The position numbers were made by a program, and so were the translations under genes. From Eubacteriales Family XIII. Incertae Sedis bacterium (GTDB taxonomy: Bacteria; Bacillota; Clostridia; Peptostreptococcales; Anaerovoracaceae): a stretch of 9,399 bases of DNA. This document shows, piece by piece, positions 1 through 6,044 of the stretch; position 1 is the first letter of the stretch; each line of letters opens with the position of its first letter. The notes beneath the pieces were generated by a model that made no database searches, was not told where the DNA came from, and worked only from the letters and a program-made list of their open reading frames with translations. The stretch is taken from NCBI GenBank assembly GCA_031276775.1, contig JAISML010000046.1:1-9399 (forward strand), read 5' to 3'.

Positions 1-1
1 C

Positions 2-1906
2 ACGGATGGCAATCCCGCGGCGGACGCGCTTGTGACGGCGGACGCCGCAGAGCTCGCCGCCATTCAAAGCGCGGCGCAGCCGGGGGCTTATCCCCTGACC
101 TTCGCCTACGACGATCCGATCGGCGGCGCAGTGCAGGTGACGATCCGCGTGATGCTGTATGACAACGGTCCCGAACCCTTTGTGCCGGGGGAACCCGCCT
201 TGTGGGCGAACGACTTCGGCTACGGTCTTGACGAGGGGAAACTCACGGCGCACATCGCCAAAATCCTCTCACGCGTCACCGGCGCGGATGCCCGGAACAA
301 TGCGATCTCCGTGGCGGGGATCACTGTGGACACGGGGCAACTGAGCGCGATCAACGATGCGATCAAAGCGGGCGCCGTCGGCGCAGGCTTCCCGCTGACC
401 TTTACGCATGATTTCGGCGCGGACACGGCATCGGTCACCGTCGCCGTCACCCTCTACGGCAGGGGAGGCCCCAAACCGCCGCAGGCGGACAAAGAGCGGA
501 TCGTCGCAAACGACTTCTTCTATGGCTGCGACGAAGCGAACCTCACGGCGAACATCGCCAAAGCGCTCTCGGGCGTCAAAGCTTTTGACGTCGACGGGAG
601 GAAACTCGCACCCGCAAAACTCTCGGCGGACGCCGCCGAACTTGCCGCTCTGACCGCCGCACAGGCGGAGAAGAAACTCGGCGCCTATCCGCTGACCTTC
701 TCCGCGCCGAAAGGCGCGACGCTCACCGTGACGGTCACCCTGACCGACCGCGGCGCGGGCGGGGTCGATCCTTCTCCGGACAACCCGCGGCTTTTGAGCG
801 GTCACATCACGGGCAACGATTTCGGTTACGGCTGCAACCAAAGCGGTCTGACGGCGGCGCTCGCGCGTACGCTCGGCGCGGTGCGCGGCGTAAGCAAAGA
901 CGGAAAACCGATCGCGGGTACGCTCATCCTGCCCGACGCGGCGCAGCTTGCGAAGATCGTCGCAGCGCAGAAAGCGGGCAAAATCGGAGCCTATCCCCTG
1001 ACTTTCAAGGGACCGGACGACACGGCGATCACGCTCGCCGTCACCCTCTACGAGGGCAGCAGCCCGGGACCCGATCCGGTAAAGCCGGAGGAAGGCAAGA
1101 GCATCGTCATGGGCAACAACTTCGCCTACAATACGGCGGATCCCGCGATCACGGCGGATGTGGTGAAAGAACGCTCGAAAGCATCGGCGGCGGACAGGTA
1201 CGGCTTCCCCGTCGGACGTGCGAAGATAACCGTAAACGCATCCGATCTCATGGCGCTTGTCCTCGCGCAACGGGCGGGGAATCCGGGGCGGTACGCCGTC
1301 GGTCTGTGTCTGTCGGATGGCACGGAGTTTAAAATCACGGTCACGCTCGTGAAAGATACGCCGCCGGCCGTTCCCGCGCCCGCAACGAAGCCGCCCGCAT
1401 TTGAAACCGCGTCCACAGGCGCCGGCGCCTCCGAACGCGTTGTGACGCGTGTCGTTGCCGTGACGAGCAGGATCGCGGAAGAATTCAATGAAAGTGTACA
1501 GGCGGCCGAGGAACGTCTCGCGGAGACATTCAACGACATCGTGGAAAGTGCGACGCCGCTTACGGCCAAAACCGACGGCGGCGCGTGGGCGCTCGTCAAT
1601 CTCCTGTTTGCCGTGGCAGGCGTCTGTCTGCTCTTCGGCGTCTTCCTCTTTGCGCCCGGCAAGGCGCGCGGGGACGGAAACCGGAGGACGGGAAAGCGCG
1701 AAATGCTTTGGATGGGACTCTCGTTCCTTGCGGCTTTCGCCGGGGTTGCGGTCTTTCTGCTTACGCAGGATCTCTCCGCGCCCATGTCGGTGACGGACGG
1801 CAACACCCTCCTCCAGGCTTGCATCTTTGTCCTGTGCCTGGCCGGAGTCGTCGGAAATCTTTTCGGACGTTTGGGCAAAGCCGGAGCGGAAGGGAACAAA
1901 CAGTAG
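2..1906 (+). CDS. Repeat-containing surface protein with three-helix C-terminal membrane tail (5' end missing)
   Basis: The protein is probably displayed outside the cell and held in the membrane; its ligand is unknown. The frame is open to the left edge, and the codons before the first possible start (GTG at 32) continue a repeat unit, so the gene begins upstream. Numbering from that GTG, units of about 100 residues start with the [AG]N[DN]F-x-Y motif at residues 59, 159, 261 and 361. Each then has a helix-like stretch, an 'L..I..A' segment, a GAYPLTF-type strand and a TVTVTL-type strand, suggesting an Ig-like beta sandwich. Proline-rich linkers join the units. A Pro/Ala/Thr stalk (about 441-470) and a short charged helix (about 478-508) follow. 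Three hydrophobic segments come next (about 519-540, 559-578, 593-612), with a basic loop after the first. There is no LPXTG motif, so anchoring is by the helices. The exact repeat family is not recognised with certainty. Confidence 0.8.
   Translation, partial: TDGNPAADALVTADAAELAAIQSAAQPGAYPLTFAYDDPIGGAVQVTIRVMLYDNGPEPFVPGEPALWANDFGYGLDEGKLTAHIAKILSRVTGADARNNAISVAGITVDTGQLSAINDAIKAGAVGAGFPLTFTHDFGADTASVTVAVTLYGRGGPKPPQADKERIVANDFFYGCDEANLTANIAKALSGVKAFDVDGRKLAPAKLSADAAELAALTAAQAEKKLGAYPLTFSAPKGATLTVTVTLTDRGAGGVDPSPDNPRLLSGHITGNDFGYGCNQSGLTAALARTLGAVRGVSKDGKPIAGTLILPDAAQLAKIVAAQKAGKIGAYPLTFKGPDDTAITLAVTLYEGSSPGPDPVKPEEGKSIVMGNNFAYNTADPAITADVVKERSKASAADRYGFPVGRAKITVNASDLMALVLAQRAGNPGRYAVGLCLSDGTEFKITVTLVKDTPPAVPAPATKPPAFETASTGAGASERVVTRVVAVTSRIAEEFNESVQAAEERLAETFNDIVESATPLTAKTDGGAWALVNLLFAVAGVCLLFGVFLFAPGKARGDGNRRTGKREMLWMGLSFLAAFAGVAVFLLTQDLSAPMSVTDGNTLLQACIFVLCLAGVVGNLFGRLGKAGAEGNKQ
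206..1351 (+). repeat. About 300-bp tandem coding repeats (four units, plus a partial one at the left edge)
   Basis: Successive units begin at about 206, 506, 812 and 1112, spaced 300, 306 and 300 bases, and each opens with codons for [AG]N[DN]F-x-Y. The tail of an earlier unit occupies 2-205. Units 1 and 2 share short near-identical DNA tracts, such as the stretch coding for LTA[HN]IAK. The units have otherwise diverged, and unit 4 is the most degenerate (NNFAYN, with YAVGLCL in place of YPLTF). This fits old intragenic duplication, not recent slippage. Confidence 0.8.
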
Positions 1907-1934
1907 AAAACCGCGCGGAAGACGCCGGCCGGCA

Positions 1935-1963
1935 AACGGTACGGCGCGCGGAACGGTACGGCG
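1935..1963 (+). repeat. 12-bp direct repeat next to the hairpin
   Basis: AACGGTACGGCG occurs at 1935-1946 and again at 1952-1963, a 17-bp period. The second copy runs into the left arm of the 1962-1996 hairpin. It lies between genes, so codon use does not explain it. It may be a pair of binding sites or chance in GC-rich DNA. Confidence 0.45.
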
Positions 1964-1996
1964 GGAAGCGGATCGCAAATTGCGATCCGCTTCCCG
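1962..1996. other. Perfect inverted repeat (16-bp stem, 3-nt loop) in the leader region
   Basis: Bases 1962-1977 are exactly complementary to 1981-1996, leaving only AAT (1978-1980) as the loop. The core AAATT lies within a GATCGC/GCGATC arrangement. Neither strand has a following T-run, so it is not a standard intrinsic terminator. It lies 55 bases after the stop of the repeat protein and directly before a GGGAGG purine tract (2000-2005). It could be a transcript-end-protecting or processing hairpin, a terminator lacking a U-tract, or a palindromic protein-binding site. The structure itself is certain; the function is open. Confidence 0.7.
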
Positions 1997-2131
1997 AACG
2001 GGAGGATGTACGGAGCGGAAGCATCACAGACGGAAAGGGTGAAAACATTGGCAGGAACGGACGGAAACGAACGAAACGGAGAAAGGCGCGCGGAAACGGA
2101 AAGCGGGACGCGCGCCGGGACAAACGGGAAA

Positions 2132-2854
2132 ATGAACGGAACGCGGATCATGACGGCGATCGTCGCGGGCGCGCTCTTGGTGATGCTGGCGGTCTCTTTC
2201 GGTTTTGCCGCCCGCAGCGGGCAGAGCGGCGGGGATACGCCCGGGGAAGCGCTGGCGCGCACACTCGATGCGCTGAAGCGGCAGTCGCCCTCAAAGTTGT
2301 ATGTTCCCGCAGGAATCGGCGCGGCATACGCGGACGGGGCGATGAATGAGATCGCGCAACAGATATTGGAATTTGAGTACGAGATTGGCGGGGTCGCCGT
2401 GCGGGGAGACCGCGCGGAAGTGAATGTCACCGTGCGTACCTATCCTTTGGGGGAAATATTTGAAAAGAGCATGGAAGACTTCCTCATCTGGCTCGCGGAT
2501 GAAATCGCCGCGGAGGAGAATGCGGAAGCGGACGGGGAAGAACCTGCCGTCCCCGCAGGGGAGTCGGAAACCGCATTCTACAACAGCCTGTTTGAGGGAC
2601 GCTTTCGTGAGACCCTGTCAAAGGCGGAGAAAAACTTTGAGCGCACCGTGACGGTCACGCTCCTTCGGACAGATGGGGGCGTTTGGGTCATGGATCCCCT
2701 GTCCCCGGGAAGCGGGATCCTGGACGCCGTGTACGGCGGCATGCCGAATGCGGCTTCCCGGTTCGGAGAGAAAGCGGAGGATCGGTTGTTCATCCGGGCG
2801 CATGCCGAAACCATTGCGGGGGAAACCGTGCGCGGGGAAGGAAGCGCGTCCTGA
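2132..2854 (+). CDS. Membrane-anchored protein with NTF2-like (DUF5105-like) extracytoplasmic domain
   Basis: This is a predicted single-pass protein of 240 residues. A short N-terminus is followed by a hydrophobic helix (about 6-27) with no lipobox cysteine, then an extracytoplasmic region. The pattern 'IGGVAVRGDRAEVNVTVRTY' (about 85-104), an Asp/Glu-rich helical middle, and 'RTVTVTLLRTDGGVWVMD' (about 171-188) resembles NTF2-like DUF5105/DUF4878-type folds of Bacillota lipoproteins, recognised by pattern only. An acidic insert (about 125-147) interrupts the domain. The start is uncertain. The frame stays open to an ATG at 2006, with a TTG at 2048. However, 2006-2131 has clearly lower third-position GC than the rest and encodes only polar low-complexity residues, so ATG 2132 is preferred despite a weak Shine-Dalgarno. 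The gene lies 58 bp before the sigma factor gene and may act with it at the membrane. Its biochemical function is unknown. Confidence 0.65.
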   Translation: MNGTRIMTAIVAGALLVMLAVSFGFAARSGQSGGDTPGEALARTLDALKRQSPSKLYVPAGIGAAYADGAMNEIAQQILEFEYEIGGVAVRGDRAEVNVTVRTYPLGEIFEKSMEDFLIWLADEIAAEENAEADGEEPAVPAGESETAFYNSLFEGRFRETLSKAEKNFERTVTVTLLRTDGGVWVMDPLSPGSGILDAVYGGMPNAASRFGEKAEDRLFIRAHAETIAGETVRGEGSAS

Positions 2855-2912
2855 GGCGGTCGCGAAAACGCCGCATCGCATACGTCGGAACGGACGGGGA
2901 GAATCGGGGAGC

Positions 2913-4322
2913 ATGGTGGATTACAAGAGAATCGCCGAATTGGCGGCGAAGGCCAAAGAAGGGGACGCGGAGGCGCTTTCGGCGCTGTGCGAAGAGAAAT
3001 CGAGAACGATCCTCTATCACACGCTGAAAAATCTCGGCAACCGTCAGGATGCCCAGGACGCCGCGCAGGAAGCGCTCATCAGGATATGCAGGAACATAGG
3101 CTCGCTGAAAGATCCGAACTATTTCAACGGATGGGCGTACAAGATCGTCCTCCACACATGCCGGGAGTTTCAACGAAGCCGCAGACGTTCCGAGGAGAAG
3201 ACGGAGACGGGCGCGTACGCGCTCGACGTCGCCGACGCGGACAGGGATGTGATCCCGCACGCCTACGCGGAGGACGCGGATAAGCGGGAACGGTTGCTCC
3301 GCATCGTTTCGGCGTTGCCGAAGAAACGCAGGACTGCCATTCTGATGTACTATTACGATGGGATGAACTATGCGGAGATCGCCGAGGCGATGGGTGTGTC
3401 GACCAGCACGGTATCGACAAACCTTTTGCGGGGAAAGGAGATGATTCGCAAAGCGTATGAGGCGGCGGAAAAGGCGAAGGGGGAAACGCAAAGGACGCGG
3501 GGTAAAGCGATGAAGTACAGAAATGTGGCGAACACGGGCGCGGCGGGCGCCGAGATCTTTGCCGCCTTGCCGGCCTTGCTGTGCGAGGAGGCGGCACGGC
3601 TTGTGACGGATGCGGACGTGAGCTTTCTCATGGAAGCGGTGAAACCCGCGCTTGCGGGGTTGCGAATCTCCGCGGGGGCGGCGGTTCAATCGGGCGCCGT
3701 GCAGTCTGCGGCGGGCGCCTTTGCCAAGACGGTCATGTTCACCCTTGTCGGCACGGCTCTCGTCTCGGCGGGCGCGGCGGTGACGATCGGGGCGCAAAGG
3801 GAACGATCCGTTCCCCCGCCCGATCGGATTGCGTATGTCGAAACGGCGCAGGAAGATACGGGGGACGAAGAAACGCGTCCCGAATCGCAGGGCGATCCTG
3901 CGGTCACGGAGATCGTCACGGAAAGCACGGAAAGGTACCGCGTGGTTTCCGGCTCCGACGTTCCGCAACCCGCCCCGATCCGGGAGAATCCCAATCCATA
4001 TTTTCCCGAACCGGCCGATCCGCCCGCAACGGATCCCGCGCCCGCATTGTACATTTCTTTCTCCGGCGGGGACTGCGTCTGCGGTCACGTCAATCCGACG
4101 GGCGCCACCGTGGGCGGCGACTGCGTCGCGGGCGCGATCCGCTGGTTTGTTACGGGGGAAGACGACGAAACCGTTCTGTTCGGCGGCGAAGGACCGAATA
4201 TCTCCCTGTCCGCGCCCGATCTCGACGAGGGTTCCTATCTCCTGCGCGTCGAAGTTGCGGATGCCGACGGCAAGCTTTGGAACACCGCGCGCGGCTTCCT
4301 CATTTTGCGCGATCCGCTGTAA
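2913..4322 (+). CDS. Membrane-tethered ECF-type sigma factor fused to an extracytoplasmic Ig/PKD-like domain
   Basis: The protein (469 residues) should direct RNA polymerase to a regulon while attached to the membrane. Residues about 15-92 form sigma region 2 (NRQDAQDAAQEAL, then FNGWAYKIVLHTCREFQRSRRR). After an acidic linker, residues about 124-180 form region 4 with its helix-turn-helix (LPKKRRTAILMYYYDGMNYAEIAEAMGVS is the core, about 135-163). A 90-residue cytoplasmic linker (about 181-269) leads to one membrane helix (about 270-292). A Thr/Glu/Pro-rich stalk and an outer beta domain (about 378-467, 'AIRWFV...SYLLRVEVADADG') follow. Typical ECF factors are about 160-200 residues and have no membrane helix. 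ATG 2913 is preceded by two GGGGA tracts (2897-2901, 2906-2910); GTG 2916 is an alternative. No separate anti-sigma gene is visible, so the linked outer domain may replace it. The frame is open farther upstream (to 2673), but that part only overlaps the preceding gene out of frame. Confidence 0.85.
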   Translation: MVDYKRIAELAAKAKEGDAEALSALCEEKSRTILYHTLKNLGNRQDAQDAAQEALIRICRNIGSLKDPNYFNGWAYKIVLHTCREFQRSRRRSEEKTETGAYALDVADADRDVIPHAYAEDADKRERLLRIVSALPKKRRTAILMYYYDGMNYAEIAEAMGVSTSTVSTNLLRGKEMIRKAYEAAEKAKGETQRTRGKAMKYRNVANTGAAGAEIFAALPALLCEEAARLVTDADVSFLMEAVKPALAGLRISAGAAVQSGAVQSAAGAFAKTVMFTLVGTALVSAGAAVTIGAQRERSVPPPDRIAYVETAQEDTGDEETRPESQGDPAVTEIVTESTERYRVVSGSDVPQPAPIRENPNPYFPEPADPPATDPAPALYISFSGGDCVCGHVNPTGATVGGDCVAGAIRWFVTGEDDETVLFGGEGPNISLSAPDLDEGSYLLRVEVADADGKLWNTARGFLILRDPL

Positions 4323-4363
4323 CGCCGACGGTTTGCCCCAAGTCGGCGCCGCGCGGCCGCGGC
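4323..4363 (+). terminator. Possible transcription end: two GC-rich hairpins after the sigma factor gene
   Basis: Directly after the TAA, CGCCGAC (4323-4329) pairs with GTCGGCG (4342-4348) around a 12-nt loop. GCCGCG (4348-4353) then pairs with CGCGGC (4358-4363) around a 4-nt loop; the two share base 4348 and so may be alternatives. No T-run follows, so intrinsic termination is only a possibility. The position, between the end of one gene set and a new promoter, is what supports the call. Confidence 0.3.
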
Positions 4364-4449
4364 GAAGTCCGCCAACCCCTGCGTTTCACCAACGCGTCCG
4401 CGAAGAACCGCGAAGGATGATTTCGGCGGTCGCATTTCGGGAAAAGAGG

Positions 4450-4484
4450 TGCTATAATAAATGTGAATTGAGGGCAGGATTCGC
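4450..4484 (+). promoter_or_regulatory. Extended -10 promoter and ribosome binding site of murE
   Basis: TGCTATAAT at 4450-4458 is a perfect extended -10 (TGN plus TATAAT) and stands out in GC-rich surroundings. The -35 region about 17-18 bases upstream (around 4429-4435, GTCGCAT) is weak, as is usual when a TGN element is present. Transcription would begin near 4464-4466. The tract GAGGGCAGGA (4470-4479) supplies the Shine-Dalgarno; AGGA ends 5 bases before the ATG at 4485. It makes murE the first gene of a new transcription unit with a very short 5' untranslated region. Confidence 0.75.
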
Positions 4485-6044
4485 ATGAAATTGAAAGAAC
4501 TTTTTGACGGCGTCGAACACGACCGAATTCAGGGTGATCCGGACACGGACGTCACGGGTGTCTGCGTCGACGGCAGACTTGCGGAAAAGGGCGATCTGTT
4601 CGTCGCGCTCACGGGCGCCCGGGCGGACGGTCATGACCATATCGATCAGGCTGCGGCGCGCGGCGCCGCGGCCGCGCTGATTCGGAACGCCGACCCGTCG
4701 GTCGTTTCCCGCGCCGCCGCCTTGGATATCGCCGTCCTGCGCGTTCCCGATACGCGGGAGATACTTTCCGAACTCGTAAACCGCTTTTACGGTTATCCCG
4801 GGCGGGCGTTCCGTCTGATCGGCATTACGGGCACAAACGGCAAGACCTCGACGGCTGTCACGCTCGATCACATCCTGCGCTCCGTCGGTCACAGGACCGG
4901 ACTGCTCGGCACGATCGAAAACCGGTGTTGCGGTGAGACGTTGCCGGTGCGCCGCACCACGCCCACCACCCCGGACTGCGTCGAACTGGGCGCCCTCATG
5001 TCCCGGATGGCGAAAGCGGGAATAGACGATCTGATCATGGAGGTTTCTTCCATGGGTCTGAAAACCGGACGGGTCAACGCGTTGACGTTCGACGTCGGCG
5101 TCTTTACGAATATTTCCCCCGAGCATCTGGACGACCATGGGACGATGGAGGATTACCGGGCGTCAAAACTGAAGCTGTTCTCGCTGTCGGATCGCGCGGT
5201 GATCAACATGGACGATCCGTTTTCGCGCGCCGTCGCGGGACGCGCGCGGGGGGAAACGCTCGGATTCGGCATTGAAAGCGGGAGCGCGGGAGCGCCGTTC
5301 CGGGAAACGCTGTGCGCGAAAGACCTCATCTATTCCCCGGACGGCGTCACGTTCGGTATGGCCTACCGCAGCGTATCCGCATCCGGAAAAGCGGCGTCGG
5401 ATCTTTCGGCGGCCGTAACGCTCGGTACGCCGAGCCGATTTGCGGTATACAACGCGCTTGCCGCGGTGGGCGCGGCGCTGAGCCTCGGCGTCGGATTTTC
5501 GTCCGCGGCCGCGTCCTTGGCGGATCGGATCGATATCCCGGGGCGTTTTGAGGTGATTCGCTCCGCCGGGGGCCTGTCCGCCGTCGTGGATTACGCCCAC
5601 ACGACCGAAGCGCTGGAAAATCTGCTGACGGCGGTGCGCGCCAATCCGCGTTGCGATCGCATCGTTTCCGTGTTCGGATGCGGCGGGGACCGGGATCCGG
5701 GCAAGCGCGCGCCGATGGGAGAGGTGTCCGGCAGACTTGCGGATTACACCATCGTCACCTCCGACAATCCGCGCACGGAGGATCCCCTCGCGATCATCGA
5801 CGGCGTCGTGGACGGTCTGCGGGCCGGGGGCGGCGCTTACACGGTGGAACCCGACAGGGCGAAAGCCATTGAAAAGGCGGTGTCCGAAGCCCGTCCGGGC
5901 ACGGTGATCGTCGTCGCGGGCAAGGGACATGAGGATTATCAGATCGTGGGATGCGCAAAGATCCCTTTTGACGACCGGGCGGCTGTGCGCGCGGCGTTTG
6001 CCCGCTCAGACGCTTCACGCGGCGGCAGGGGTGCGGAACAATGA
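4485..6044 (+). CDS. murE: UDP-N-acetylmuramoyl-L-alanyl-D-glutamate--2,6-diaminopimelate ligase
   Basis: This cytoplasmic Mur ligase uses ATP to add the third amino acid to UDP-MurNAc-L-Ala-D-Glu in peptidoglycan precursor synthesis. All three domains are present in 519 residues, the normal length. The N-terminal uridine-nucleotide domain contains 'DGRLAEKGDLFVAL' (about 29-42). The ATP-binding domain has the P-loop GITGTNGKTST (113-123, Lys120), TTPTTPD (158-164), EVSS (186-189) and SPEHLDDHG. Lys228 in 'YRASKLK' is the expected carbamylated lysine. The C-terminal domain has PGRFE, DYAHT, FGCGGDRDPGKR (397-408), DNPRTEDP (427-434) and GKGHEDYQ (479-486). The DNPR motif is the signature of meso-diaminopimelate specificity, in contrast to the lysine-adding enzymes. 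EVSSMGL replaces the EVSSHAL of Escherichia coli, a position that varies in Bacillota. The gene starts a transcription unit and is followed by a membrane protein, not by murF or mraY, so it lies outside a classic dcw cluster. Confidence 0.95.
   Translation: MKLKELFDGVEHDRIQGDPDTDVTGVCVDGRLAEKGDLFVALTGARADGHDHIDQAAARGAAAALIRNADPSVVSRAAALDIAVLRVPDTREILSELVNRFYGYPGRAFRLIGITGTNGKTSTAVTLDHILRSVGHRTGLLGTIENRCCGETLPVRRTTPTTPDCVELGALMSRMAKAGIDDLIMEVSSMGLKTGRVNALTFDVGVFTNISPEHLDDHGTMEDYRASKLKLFSLSDRAVINMDDPFSRAVAGRARGETLGFGIESGSAGAPFRETLCAKDLIYSPDGVTFGMAYRSVSASGKAASDLSAAVTLGTPSRFAVYNALAAVGAALSLGVGFSSAAASLADRIDIPGRFEVIRSAGGLSAVVDYAHTTEALENLLTAVRANPRCDRIVSVFGCGGDRDPGKRAPMGEVSGRLADYTIVTSDNPRTEDPLAIIDGVVDGLRAGGGAYTVEPDRAKAIEKAVSEARPGTVIVVAGKGHEDYQIVGCAKIPFDDRAAVRAAFARSDASRGGRGAEQ

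Noticed and set aside
32..34. GTG at 32 as the true start of the repeat protein
   Set aside because: There is no Shine-Dalgarno before it, and the ten codons before it (DGNPAADAL) match the inner part of the repeat unit, as in DGKPIAGTL, so the gene starts upstream of the window.
269..1978. 569-codon open frame on the minus strand opposite the repeat protein
   Set aside because: Its translation is Arg-rich with no domain pattern, and it mirrors the codon periodicity of the repeat protein; it is a GC-rich antisense shadow.
2648..2658. Palindrome GTGACGGTCAC and close relatives near 728, 1335 and 6741
   Set aside because: These arise from Thr-Val-Thr-Val codons (ACG/ACC, GTG/GTC) of beta strands in several genes, so they reflect protein repeats and codon choice and not operator sites.
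2692..2720. 7-bp inverted repeat GGATCCC / GGGATCC
   Set aside because: It is inside coding sequence with a 15-base loop and no T-run; a stem this short is expected by chance.
2673..2912. N-terminal extension of the sigma factor frame by 80 codons
   Set aside because: The extension overlaps the preceding gene out of frame, is Arg/Pro/Cys-rich, and the sigma region starts naturally at ATG 2913 behind GGGGA tracts.
2790..4088. 432-codon minus-strand frame opposite the sigma factor gene
   Set aside because: The product is Arg/His-rich and featureless, while the plus strand encodes recognisable sigma regions and a membrane helix.
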